Positions 1 through 11,808 of a stretch of 64,000 nt of DNA are shown in pieces. The translations under genes were made by a program, and so were the position numbers. The notes beneath the pieces are model-generated. The model did no database searches, was not told where the DNA came from, and saw nothing but the letters and a program-made list of their open reading frames with translations. Position 1 is the first letter of the stretch, and each line of letters starts with the position of its first letter. Source of the stretch: Hirudo medicinalis (taxonomy: Eukaryota; Annelida; Clitellata; Hirudinida; Hirudinidae); NCBI GenBank assembly GCA_011800805.1, contig MPNW01000031.1, positions 69,925 through 133,924 of the forward strand, written 5' to 3'.

Positions 1-203
1 CTTTTGAATTTTAAGAAGTTCGCTTCAATCAAATTTCATACTTATTATTTGAATTCTTACATGCAATTGCTTCGAGGCTATAAATCTACTTAGGAATTAA
101 CTGGTACTATTTTGCCAGCGGAAGGTTCTAAGTCGTTCAATATACATACTGGAATTTTAGTAAAATCGGTTTATCGGTGAGGTAGGAGCGTGAAACTAAC
201 TAA

Positions 204-3172
204 ATGGCTGAAAGCGGCGGTTTTGTTGTTGCATTTTCTCTCGCCTTGACTTTGTTTTGGCAACGTGCAATAAGTGACGGTGAGCTGACAACTACAACTG
301 GTAAATATAGTTTACATTGAGGTTTTCTTTTTGACAACTTTAAAATCTTTCTTCAGATGACGGCGACATCCGATTTAATATAGAAAACGATGTATACGTT
401 CTGAATAAAAACAATTTTGATGAATTCGTAAAGTCAAAGGACACTGCGCTTGTGGAATTTTATGCACCATGGTAAAGATTGTCAGGTATTCTCTTTAAAA
501 AAAAAAAGAATAAATCATTTTAAAATTGTTGAAAGGTGTGGCCACTGCAAAAATTTAGCCCCACATTATGAAAAAGCTGCCAAGAGTCTGCGCTGGCTAG
601 ATCCACCAGTTTATCTGGCAAAAGTAGATTCCACTGTTGAAACAGAACTTTCTGAAAGGTTTAAAAGTTGCCAAAATATTTTTACAATACTTGCAAAGTT
701 TGTTTTACCCTGAAGGTTTGAGGTGAAAGGCTATCCCACAATGTTTATATTCAAAAGAGGTGTTCAAATTGATTACGATGGACCACGAGATGTAGATGGT
801 AGGGTAGCAGTTAATATTTTGGATAGAATTAACCCAAATTTTGATTTTTAACCCAAGCCTCATTATTTAATAAAAGAAATTGTGTAAGAAATAGCTTTCT
901 GTAGATTAAAGATATTTTGTTGCAACTTTTAAATTTGTAATAAATAGGAAAGTTATTTCTATATTCTTGTTTTGTATGGTACTTATGGCAAATAATTGAA
1001 ATTGTAGGCATACAAAAATTAGCTTATTGTAATTTCTTACTCAATGCTGCTAGGCATTGTGAACCACATGAAAGGATACAGTGATCCATTTTATCAGTTC
1101 CCAAAGAATGAGACAATTACTTTGACCAGAGATAACTTCACAGAGGTGACAAGGAAAGAGGAATTCATGGTGGTCATGTTTTATGCTCCATGGTCAGATT
1201 TTGCAATGACTACACAATTTTGTCTATAGGATAATATTCTCTTATTTTGTAGTTTATTAAAGATATAAATTTTCATAAGTTTATTAAACATTATATATTT
1301 ATTTTAACAACATGAGTCAAGGTTTAATATAAAGTTACAATGATAATTGCTTAATCTTAACTCATTATTATTTACAGGTGTGCCCACTGCAAGAAAATGC
1401 TACCAGAATATGAGAAGGCTGCCAAAGAATTGGTGAAACAAGATTACTCAGTTCCATTTGCTATTGTGAATGTCGTAGATGAAGAGGAACTAGCTAAACT
1501 TTATGAGATATCTAGCTATCCTACTCTGAAGTTTTTTAGGAAGGGAAGAGATTATCCTTTTAAGAGTGATGCCAAAGATAAGTGGTGTAAGTTGATTGAC
1601 TTTTTCATGTTAAAGTGGTGGTAAGTGCTCATACTTTTAGTCAGTTAGTTGGTGTTGCTTATTTTTAGCAATTGTTGAATATATTGGGAAGCATATGGGA
1701 GATGGTTCTTTGGCTATTTCTGACTTAAAAGATCTGAGTAATAAAATTGCATCAAAAGAAGATTCTTGTGTCTTTGTGGCCTTTTTCAATAGCTCTGATG
1801 ATAAAGCTTATAAGATCTATCTTGAACTCAGTGAGTATTTACTTCTATTTTGACATTTAATGTCAGCTCAATATAATGTTGTTTGAAATATTATTTTAGT
1901 CAATGAGAGGAGGGATGATTATTCTTTCTATCATTCATTTGAACCTTCCCACCGAGCAGCATTCAATGTGAACTACTCCACATTTTTCATCTTCTACACT
2001 GAAATTTTCCATTCGAAGCATGAACCCAAATATAGGTTGTTGAACCTTTCAGTAAGTATAACTATTTTGATTGTGGTGACATATGATGTTGGCCAGATGT
2101 TTTAACATTTGCATATTAATAAAAGGAGGACAGTACTCCCAGTGAAATAGGCAATTTCATTGACAAACATCAAATTCCTCTTGTTGGTGAGTACAAAGAC
2201 CAAACTAAAGACAAACAATACAAAAACAAAAGGCCACTTATTCTTTTTTTCTATACAGTGGATTGGTCTTTTGAACACAGGGATGGTTAGATTTATTTAT
2301 TTTTTAAAGATCTGATTTAGTGCTTTACAAAAATGCTTGAATGAGCCCATTTGTAACAGCTACTCAGCTCTGGAGGAGGAGATTTACAGAAATTGCTGTA
2401 AATCATCCTGAACTAACCTTTGTGATTGCTGATGATGATGCCAACAAAGAAACTTTTAATGAATTTGGATTTGATGACTCAGGAGAAGAAGTCAATGTGG
2501 GCATAATTTCAAAGGACGGTCGAAAGTTTCCAATGAAACCAATGGAAGAATTTGATGCCAGAGAAGTACTCACTTTCATCACAAAATTCAACCAAGGTTT
2601 GTTTTTGATAGGGATGCTCACCTTTCATTTCCTTCAAATGATATCAATGTCCCATGCATTAGTCAGGTGTTTTCTTCTTCTTACTTGTATCATTAGTAAT
2701 CTCGTACATTACAATAAGCTTCCAATATACTTTCAAATTAATCTGTTTACATTATTAAGGTTTGTTGAAGCCTCGAATGAAGTCTCAGCAAATACCTAGC
2801 AAGCAGGCAGGACCAGTTGTTGTAGTAGTTGGCAAGAGTTTCGAAAAGGTTGTGCTTGATCCCCATAAAGATGTTCTTATTGAATTATATGCTCCTTGGT
2901 GTGGGCACTGCAAACAACTTGAGCCAATATATAAAGAACTGGCCAAAAGGCTAAAGTCTGAGAAAAATGTCATTATAGCCAAAATGGATGCCACAGCTAA
3001 TGATTCTCCAGCAAATTATCTGGCTTCAGGATATCCAACAATTTATTTTGCTCCATCCAATAGAAAAGATGATCCCATGCTCTTTGAGGGCAATCTTACA
3101 TTAGAGGAACTAATGGCCTTTGTCAAGAAGCATGGAATGGCATTCCAAAAAGATAAGAAGGAGGAATTGTGA
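204..3172 (+). CDS. PDIA4: Protein disulfide isomerase A4 (ERp72)-like
   Basis: Thiol-disulfide oxidoreductase and chaperone of the ER lumen. Exons read: 204-279, 357-471, 536-658, 716-798, 1054-1192, 1378-1586, 1669-1830, 1900-2051, 2126-2186, 2259-2285, 2360-2596, 2760-3172. All phases agree, giving 598 residues (human PDIA4 is about 645). The start has a hydrophobic signal peptide ([12 protein letters not shown]). Three thioredoxin domains follow the a0-a-b-b'-a' plan: CGHC at the start of exon 3, CAHC at the start of exon 6, and CGHC in the last exon. The b and b' regions lack CXXC. The C-terminus is KEEL, an ER retrieval signal. Introns 2 and 5 both split the Trp codon of the WCxxC motif, as expected from ancient domain duplication. 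The long acidic N-terminal stretch of vertebrate PDIA4 is short here. The least certain splice is the 27-nt exon 2259-2285, but its sequence (VDWSFEHRD) matches the family. Confidence 0.93.
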
Positions 3173-3372
3173 TGTTATTCGTTTGTTACTTCTTGTTAAG
3201 TGTTTTTGCAGTAAGGTTACATATTGATGGCAGATTGTTCAAGTAAACGATTTTGTCGATGCTACTTTGTTTTGTTTTTTTTAGTTGATTTTTACGCGCG
3301 CACTTAAAAAATACGTAATAAGTTTTTGGTACGTTTGAGTTTAGTCGGACGATCATTCTAATGGTACTTTGG

Positions 3373-3380
3373 TGACGTCA
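3373..3380 (+). promoter_or_regulatory. Perfect CRE-like palindrome TGACGTCA
   Basis: A full 8-bp cAMP-response-element palindrome lies about 70 bp upstream of the RSPH1-like start codon and 200 bp downstream of the PDIA4 stop. The position suits a proximal promoter element for the ciliary gene. Function is inferred from sequence alone. Confidence 0.4.
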
Positions 3381-3449
3381 TTTCACATGAATAGTGTTAA
3401 TATCCTTCCAAATACTTAAGTTTCGCTAAAATAAACATCAAAGACGAGG

Positions 3450-5367
3450 ATGCCGGAAGTATTCGTAAGTTCGGCTGAGCTGGGGTTTGCGAGTATGTTT
3501 CTTAAGTCGAAGATAATATTGCAGTCGTACAAATACGAAGGGGAGTATGATGTTGACGGTCTGAGGCATGGAAAGGGCAAGGCGAGGTATTGCAATGGGG
3601 ACACTTACGAGGGAGATTACCGCGAAGGAAAGAGGCATGGATTCGGAAAATACTGGTGAGCTTTGCGAAAATTAATAATGGCATTCAGTAAATCGACGTT
3701 ACTTTTCGACTAGCTTCTACCAGGGAGGTACATATATCGGCGAATGGTCAGCTGGAAAGAAGCATGGTAAGGGAAAGTTCTGCTATCGCGACGGTAGCAG
3801 CTACGAAGGTTAAGTTGCCAACAATCTTTTGGAATTATTCATGCTTCTTTTTTTTAAAGTATATTTGTGAGTCTACGATATATTAATTGGCAGGTGAATT
3901 TTTTGAGGACGTTAGGCAAGGTTGGGGAAAATATTGTTACACTAACGGCGATGTTTATGAGGCAATTGGCATCAGCAAAAGCGCCAAGGCCACGGCTTAT
4001 ATATATACAAGGAACCCCGTCTAAAATATGAGGGAATTTGGAAAGACGGTTTCAGAACACCTGAAGGAGTAATTACATATTTGGGAAGCAGAGAAGAAAT
4101 TGCTTCTGAAAAGGTAAAAATAAATATCCCCATGATGTATGTCCTCTTCTAATTTAAAATTGTTTGTAATTTGACAGAAGGAGACGACGGAAGGTTAGAT
4201 GAATTATAGATTTAGCTATCATAATTTACATAAATGTTTAAAATTGATTTAGAAAAAATAGCTATTTCAAAATCAACTGTTATATTTAAATCTGATTTTG
4301 AAGAAGAGAAAACAGTCTCAACAAAAGAAGAAAGAGAAGAAAGTAAGAAGGAGACGACAGAAGAGCTACCGAATCGCGAATCATCACCTCCAACATCTAA
4401 ACCTTCAGAATCAGCAGGTGAAGTAACAACTGAGCCACCAGTCGAGCAACCTAAACCAGTACCAGAACCAACGCCTGCGACAGACGATGAACCGCCATGC
4501 GTTTCTGAATCTGAGCCTGTTGTTCAGCCCCCAGCTCTTGAGCCAACTGAAGTGATAGTTGAGCCAACAGCTGAGCCAACTGAAGAGCCAACAGCCGAGC
4601 CAACAGCCGAGCCAACAGCCGAGCCAACAGCCGAGCCAACAGCCGAGCCAACAGCCGAGCCAACAGCAGAGCCAACAGCAGAGCCAACAGCAGAGCCAAC
4701 AGCAGAGCCAACAGCAGAGCCAACAGCCGAGCCAACAGCCGAGCCAACAGCCGAGCCAACAGCCGAGCCAACAGCCGAGCCAATAGCTGTTGAGCCAGAA
4801 CCTGATCCTGATGCTCAGCCAACAACTCAGCAACTATTAGAGCCAGAATTTGAAGCAGAAGCTGATCTGACAGCTGAACCGACGGCCGAGCCAATAGCCG
4901 ATGAGTCAGAACCTGAGCCTGCTGCTCAACCAACGACCGAGCCGGAATTTGAGGCAGCAGCTGAGGAAACAGCTGAGGAGACAGCTGAACCTGCAACTGA
5001 ACCCGAGGCAGCTGAACCGGCAGTTGAACCCGAGGCAGGTGAACCCGAAGCTGTTGAACCTGAGGCTACTGAACCGGCGGCTGAACCCGAGGCAGCTGAA
5101 CCGACAGCTGAACCCGAGGCAGAGACTATGGCTGAGCAAATAATTGAGCCATCACCTGAACCAGAAAATGATGTAACTGGAGCAGTGGCTGAACCAGTCG
5201 CCGAACCGGAAACCGAATCCGTTCAACCAGCGGAAGAGCCTCAAGCCGGCGGAGAAGCAAGTGGCGGCGAGGGAAATGCTACAGTTGAAGAATCTAAATC
5301 ACCAGGATATTCGGAAGTTCCAGGAGGTCCAACGAATGATCAAGAAGACGTTCCGGCTCAAGATTGA
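3450..5367 (+). CDS. RSPH1: RSPH1-like MORN-repeat protein with acidic repeat tail (apparent frameshift)
   Basis: RSPH1 is a radial spoke head component of motile cilia. Exons: 3450-3655, 3714-3808, 3894-4113, 4178-4193 (weakest) and 4304-5367. The first three encode consecutive MORN repeats ([31 protein letters not shown]) with the spacing of human RSPH1. In exon 3 the frame breaks near 3960: GDVYE continues in another frame as [15 protein letters not shown], which is the next MORN unit. One missing base (probably a G in GAGGGC) restores a model of about 533 residues whose phases all agree. The last exon is Glu/Pro/Thr/Ala-rich and includes 16 perfect EPTA repeats. Human RSPH1 also has an acidic C-terminal region, but not this repeat. 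A related MORN protein is possible. Confidence 0.78.
4561..4785 (+). repeat. 12-bp coding minisatellite (EPTA)n
   Basis: A tandem array of the unit GAGCCAACAGCN lies inside the RSPH1-like tail. I count 16 perfect copies after two diverged ones. The last codon falls in blocks: six GCC copies, five GCA copies, then five GCC copies. This points to expansion by block duplication. Because the period is a multiple of three, other frames on both strands are open as well; those are artefacts of the repeat. Confidence 0.95.
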
Positions 5368-5380
5368 TCCATGCGGGATA

Positions 5381-5386
5381 AATAAA
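5381..5386 (+). terminator. AATAAA polyadenylation signal of the RSPH1-like gene
   Basis: The canonical hexamer begins 14 nt after the stop codon at 5365-5367, which would give a very short 3' UTR. Confidence 0.5.
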
Positions 5387-5387
5387 A

Positions 5388-8300
5388 TCTGCGAAATTTT
5401 TCAAGACCGCGAGATGAATCGGAAAGGTTACGATTATGATGGAAAAAAAATCTGCTTACGGTCCTCATTATTGTCCACCTGTAGCAAGATCCTTTCGTCT
5501 TCACAAAAATATCAATATCAGTAATTAATTACTTTTAGTATTTATAATAGCTTTTTATTTACAATAACTTCTTGAAAACTAATTTAGGTTCCCCTTGCAA
5601 CCACGGTTGTCGATTCTCTTGAGTTCAATAATTTTCAAATCATTTCGCGTTGAAATGGGAAATTTGTATGGACACAAATGTTGAAGGGAAGCATTTGTCC
5701 GCTGGTGTGCTCCAGAGGCTGAGAAGCGGTGCGCCGGACGACAAGGGGTCATGCACTGGCAATAACTCATGTCGAGCAAGTAAACTAGATAGCACACTCT
5801 TGCACTCTTCTTGCTCCATGCATCCGCTTCATGCGCATAATCACGCTCTCCATACCTAACGCAAGGTCTCCCGAATCGATGTCAATTGTAATGAAAAATG
5901 TGCAACAGTAGCGGATTTTATGCTTTTGTAAGTTGTGAGATGAAAGTCCATTCGGTTTGTTTAAGCAACGGTTCATCGCCTGAATAGATAGTGAAATATC
6001 GAAACAAGAAATTTCTCGAATAACTACAAAAGCACAACCGTCGTAAATCTTACCGCTTCTACAAAGGCATGGACACTGAGGCGATGCACTGCTAAAGTTA
6101 CTGGATATTTTCGTTGCCCTAGTTGTGTTTGAAGTGTATTCCTCTTCTGAGCGAATGATTACTTCGTGTTCATAACAATTCTCTGTAGGGTGGTTTATAA
6201 CATTCATTGAGACATCGATTAATGAATGAAAGTTTGATAAGCCAAGCATTGCAAATGATTTTGACAAAAGTTACGAAATAAATTTCAAGCTTGTTTTGAA
6301 AGTAGTTTGGAAAAACCATTCAATAACGTTAGAATGGATCTATGAATTGCTGTGAGAGTCTCCACCGCAGCAGACGCAGGACTGTGAACTTGGCCCTAAA
6401 CTCTCGCACAAAGAGCGAGCGTGTGGACGATATGGAAATAAAGAAGGAAGATAAGCGTATTGGAAATCGTCATTTATAACAGGCATTGCTTGTCCTATGT
6501 GTTTACTCCTTCGAATGTTATTTTTCTTTATGGAACGTACCGACCGAATTTTAAAAATAAACATTTATTTGGATGTTTTGAAGAACAACGGAAGTTCAGC
6601 TGGATTTTGTGATATTGTGATGTCCTCACTTCCAGCAAACATTTTCAATTTTCCATAAGGAAAGTTGTAAGATACTTAGGTAAAGGAAACACACTGATGA
6701 AATATGCTTCAATTTTTTCTCAGAGTTGTGATATTGAGCAAGAGATAAAATCTTTCGGATTATATTTTGTGTGATCAAATATCCAGGAAATACTACGAAT
6801 TCACATTGGTCTGCACAAACAAAGGAAGTAGTGAATTTGTGAATGAATGTAAAACCGCCCATGGCCAGCACCCCATCTGCTCAGGTAAGGTTTAATAATA
6901 TACAATTTAAAAATAATACAGGTTGTTTTCAAGTTGGTTTGCACTTACTAAATTTATTTATATAGTTCAAAATTTATTTTTATAAAGTCGGTAACTTTGT
7001 GATGGTTTTATGCAACACAGATGTAATTAACTTTTAAAATAGTGACTCCGAAATACCTCTGAATGGTCCGGCAGAAGACAAATTATTGGAACATTTCACG
7101 CCACGTCCACATCACGCTTCATTCGAAATTAGTCTATAAACATGAAACAGTGAACCTCGTGCAAGCAGTTAAGAATAGTTTCCGAGGCATTTTCTTGGAC
7201 TTTAACAGTTTTTCCAAAAGATAAAAAAAGTAACGGCAAAACCGGAGAGATGATCGAATTTCGATTTTCTTCTTGCACATATTTTTAAGGCAAGTAATCA
7301 TTTTATATCACCAGACAATTTTTCAACTCATAGAAAAACCCATTTTGCGAATCGATAAAGTATCATTGAAAATTTTGTTTGTGTGTAGTTTAGTGATTGC
7401 ATTAAAAATGTGCTAGCTTAAAATGTTACAACGAGGACTTTTTCTCAGAAAATTTTCTTCGCCTTCTATTTCGTCCGCATTTTGGATCGGTGACTCCGTG
7501 CGCCTTACCGGTTGGGTTAAATTCAATTACATGTGGTCCGACTTGATTATGGCTGGGCAGCACAGTCCAAAGATCATGCATCTACTCATCGATGCATCTT
7601 TTCTTCCTGTTGGGGACGAGTTCAGTAATGGCTGAATATGAATAGGACGGTGAGGGCGATGTTGGAAATGTTGATGACCATGCAGTAGTATTTTTAACAG
7701 GTCCTCCTGTTGGATATCCTAAGTTGATGAGATGGAGAAGCGAAATGATCTCATTTCTTGGAATGCTGAAATGACTGAATGGAGAATAGTCATTAATGAA
7801 TGAATGAGAAAATAGGTAAAATTTTGTATAAATGAATAATTAATTAAGCAAGTAAAACTTTTAGATCAAACATTTATAATATTGCTTTATTGATCATCGG
7901 TCGGTTTATTTCAAAGGCATTTTCACACGCATGCTTGTGAGTCATTTATCGATTCATCCAACTTCCATATCCTCTTTATACTAACTCATCCTCAGATACG
8001 AATTGAAGCAGACAATTATACACATCTTGCATAAGTGATGTCTCTCTTATGGCGATGATGACCGTGATGATGCTGATAACGATGCTGGCGATGCTTTTTG
8101 CTTAGAAGTGCCAGTGTTACTCTACCCTTCTAAGTGCTGAATCATTGACAACACTAATACAATATAAGTCTCACATCTCAATTCTGTTCATGTATTATTT
8201 TGTTCATTCGTTCACGAAAAGACGAGATGCCATATTACTAATGTTTTCTTTTGTGTTGGTTTTTCAATCATGAAGTGTCCCAGTTAAATGGGAAAAGTCA

Positions 8301-8700
8301 GCGGAGTGTGAAATCTATTCAGTGGACTGTGACGTTTTCATTTTCTTTCTCATCATTTGAGTGTTATTGCATCTTCGTTCGCCGATTTCTTTTCTTATGT
8401 CACTCCTGCATGTTTTTAACGTTTCATGATTTCACAATTACCCCACTTTTAATTTAGGATATGCTTTTGTGTTAATAGGAAGTTTGTGAATCAACAGTTT
8501 CAAATGCAGTCTATTTTTGAAAAATAAGTCTTATTAACCACCAAATAAAAGGTCATCAGCCAATTTTAGAGAACTTTTGGAAAAACTAAGGGGATGTTTG
8601 ACGTCCTTCCGGAAAATAGCTGAAATGATGTTTATAATTAGTCCATAATACAAATAAAAATATATTCCTGCCAACAATTTTTGATAACAAAACTGGTTAC
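5388..8700. other. No convincing gene; several short ORFs
   Basis: Nothing here is a recognisable domain. The longest ORF is 160 codons on the minus strand (5785-6267), Cys/Ser-rich, without a family match I know. A 70-codon plus ORF at 7423-7635 begins like a mitochondrial presequence (MLQRGLFLRKFSS) and contains GDSVRLTGWV, which could be a first exon, but I could not connect it to a second one. The rest is AT-rich noncoding sequence. Confidence 0.4.
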
Positions 8701-8707
8701 GTTGTAG

Positions 8708-10513
8708 AAGCGCAGCGCATCGGCAGCATTCGAAGCCGATTCCTGTTTTGTAAAAAAAAAAACGACTCCAAAAGTACTGCAATCGAACAACAGGGAATTA
8801 CACAGCAGTGTGTCCGTGAACATCATCCACAACATCGAAGCTGGATTCAACCAGGCGCAGGTTTGTAGAAGAACCGAGGCCACGATGTGGACCGAAGTGA
8901 ATAAATGGCAAGATGGAAAGCCTTGATAAACAAACTAACTGAATCATTAAAATGAATTATTAATGTAATTTTGAATTTTTCAGGGAGAAATAAAGCTCAC
9001 TTTCAGCTCGACCGTCAATGCCAAAAAAATCGGAGAAATTGATACCGAATATTATAACAGCGATAACATCTTTAGCAACTTAAGCACTATAAACAAGACA
9101 TTGCATGAAGTTTTTGAAAAATCTGCCCCAAATTCAAATCAAAAGGAAGAAGTCGAAGCTTCACGCAACGAGGGAAACGGGTACATTCCTTTCTCCTGTT
9201 CTAAAGAAAAACGTTGCCGAAATCAAGCAGAAGTACACCATTCTAGCCATCAGCAACTTTCATCATATCAACTCCAATCTTACACACCGACCTTCTCTTC
9301 AAGTAACTTCTCGGACATTTCTCTTGAAACAGAAATCCAACCTGACTACTGTAATATAATCGGCAGACCCAAAATGGGGGAAACTGGCCCAGCAGCTGAA
9401 ACCCTGAAATTGATGGCGGCACAGCACAGGCACCAGGAAAAAACTTTTCAGCAAAGATTCTCATTATGCGAGAATGACACAAGGACAAAATGGATGCAGC
9501 TTCAAACAAAACCATTGTCTCATATTTCTCCTACAAGTTGTAGAAGTTATTTTTTTAAACCGAAGGTGATGGACAACGTCCATCATTTCGCCAAAGGATT
9601 TTACATAGGCCAGGAAATACAGCAACAATTTCATAGTCAACAGCAAAGACAAAGTCACCACCCCCTTCGCAATTCATATCATCAGTATCAACAGTACCAA
9701 AATAATCCGCATCATTTTGTGCAACATCAACAAATCACAAACATTAAGCGGAGGTTAAGCGGGACATGTCTTTGTTCTGCAGAAAGTATAACCCCTTCAT
9801 ACCAGCAGAACACCTCTTATTTTCATATCTCTCAACATAAAACTCAAGACTTTCACCATACTCCCCATAACAATTACATCTCACATTCTTTTCTTTGCGA
9901 TCAGAATGATCTCTACAGTCAAGCCTCCAATCAAACTATTTTCACATATCCCTATCATTCTACCCAGCTTTCTTCAATTGATGTTCCTGCAGAAATTTCT
10001 TCCAGCGTCCAGCTCTCTTCTGCGCATCATCAATCTCTTCAGCCTGATTTTCAACTACCCAACCTCGAACATGTTTCTGTGAAACTAAATGTTAAAAATG
10101 AAAAACCAGACCTATTTGAATTTCCTGTAAAATCGCTTCAATCGAGCTCCTGTTCATTCCTACCGATCTCGGTCTCATCACCTGCTATTCCATCGACGTC
10201 CTCTCAATCGTCACCTGTTTTTTCGAAAAACCAAATTTGGGGAAATTTTCAAAATTCTCAGCTACCCAAGCCATCAGCACAGATTCATCCCTTTATGGTA
10301 CCAGAAACCAATAAAAAGAAGGAAGAAAGTACTATCCTAATTAAGAGCCAATCTGAGACTGCTATTCCTAGCCTATTGGATGAGCAGTACGATGAGGGTT
10401 TGGATTCTTGTAACCAATCATCATATAACCTGTGCGACTCGATTCTTGAAGAATCAGCTTTTTATGGCAGCAACGCATGCGTAAACTTTTTCGATGATAT
10501 TTTGACGAAATAA
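8708..10513 (+). CDS. Unrecognised Gln/His/Ser-rich protein, 3' exons
   Basis: An open frame follows the acceptor at 8981-8983 and runs 8984-10513 (509 residues). The preceding in-phase open segment 8708-8860 ends in CAG|GTTTGT and is a plausible upstream exon. The protein has no domain I can name. Its middle is rich in His, Gln, Ser and Tyr (low complexity, likely disordered). The C-terminus has alternating acidic and hydrophobic residues (DEGLDSC, CDSILEES, FFDDILTK), as in transactivation or short-linear-motif regions. A transcriptional cofactor is a guess only. No initiator Met was located, so the 5' end is incomplete. An A11 run inside the upstream exon encodes lysines. Confidence 0.55.
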
Positions 10514-11400
10514 TGGTAATTTTATAATCTTTAATTCATCAAATAATTTGTTAATTAATTGCATGAACTGGAATATTTTTGCTTTTCATACAAATGAAAA
10601 AGATAAATGCAAATAAGCTTAATATCAATTCAGAAAAAGTTATTTGAATATTCCAAATTGGACAGTTCGTTCTGGTAATGAAAGGAGTTAATATCAGCTA
10701 ATGGTCCCATTTGCTTGCTAGGTTCAATAAGATTTACTCGCTGGCACCTTCTCACTGATCTAAGATGTAATATTGGTTCTAATTGGTTCTAATATTGAGT
10801 ACTTGGCGAGATGCGATGTTCGCTAGCAACGAATGTTTATTATCTCGTTCCTCAAGATGTATCTACTCAAATGTCTAATTTTCAATTTTGTGGCGTCACT
10901 CAAGATGCTGATTATTCGTATGTTTTCTACTTGCTGGCATTTCGTTTGACCATATCATCTATACGGTATTCTATAAAATTATTTTCATTACTTTCACAAT
11001 CTTCATTTTATGAGCACTTTCAAGAAAATTCAAACTTCCCGTTCTCGGTATTCTCAAAATAATTTTTAGTTCATATATCGTAGAGGCATCTAGAGAATGT
11101 TTTAGTTAACATCCACAAAAACTTCAAATGAAACAATAATCAAATGTTTATTTCAATCATTTCGTGTGATATTAAACAAGTTCATAGTGTTATAATGAAT
11201 ACAGAATTATCTTGTATAAGAAGCAGAGACTTCATTAAGGGACATTTACATTTGCCTCATTTAAATTTTCCCCCACGACTTGATGTCACTGATCTGAAGG
11301 TCCGTAAAGCACGAAAGAGGTTCTCTGTTCTTGCTTTCTATTTTTACTGTTACGAAATATTATTATATTACCTCGCAAAATCAATGTGATTATTTTATGC
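10514..11400. other. AT-rich spacer without a supported gene
   Basis: Three ORFs of about 80 codons occur (for example 10811-11062), none with recognisable features. No RNA gene was seen. Confidence 0.4.
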
Positions 11401-11402
11401 GC

Positions 11403-11465
11403 ATTAACGATAACGATTCAGAGTTTGATTAGAGTGTCCAAACAGAACTTCAAGACCACTAATAT
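11403..11465. repeat. Dispersed repeat, inverted copy of 42920-42990
   Basis: The reverse complement matches 42920-42990 in two blocks: the segment reading AGTGGTCTTGAAGTTCT, and the segment around ACTCTGAATCGTTATCG, with a short divergent spacer between. The element class is unknown. It sits just next to the LINE fragment bordering the gap. Confidence 0.6.
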
Positions 11466-11575
11466 TTCTTGAAATGGCGACCAGAGGAATGAGGCAAAGC
11501 GACGCGCCGATGTTGACGACTGCCAGATCTTCTACCACGATAGTGATGAAAAATCTTTGCGGAGGACTCCATCTC

Positions 11576-11576
<1 letters not shown>

Positions 11577-11611
<35 letters not shown>

Positions 11612-11808
11612 GTTCATTTTTATGGCGCCATATGCAGAGCGTCAGAGGCGCCTCGGTTCTCCGTCCAACGCTATTTCGAAGAGGTGAGTCTTCAACTGGT
11701 GCTTGAAGAGTTCGAGCGACGGTTGAGACCTGATGATGGGGGGAAGGTCGTTCCAGACGGCAGGCGAGGCGTAGGTGAAGCTCGATTGACTATGGATGAT
11801 CTGTGAAC
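11577..11808 (-). mobile_element. CR1/L2-like LINE 3' end, cut by the assembly gap
   Basis: Read on the minus strand, this encodes the typical C-terminal end of a non-LTR reverse transcriptase (AVWNDLPP, then LFKHQLKTHLF, then EPRRL and a stop). It is followed by a short 3' UTR and an (ATT)n tail at 11577-11612. A one-base deletion upstream of AVWNDL breaks the frame. The copy is truncated by the run of N. Confidence 0.8.

Noticed and set aside
4411..4996. Long ORFs on both strands across the EPTA array (poly-LLAR, poly-CWLG, poly-SQQP products)
   Set aside because: They are shadows of a 12-bp repeat whose period is divisible by three; only the frame continuous with the MORN exons makes sense.
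5785..6267. 160-codon minus ORF as a gene
   Set aside because: No domain, no splice partners and no compositional evidence; kept only as a note on the spacer.
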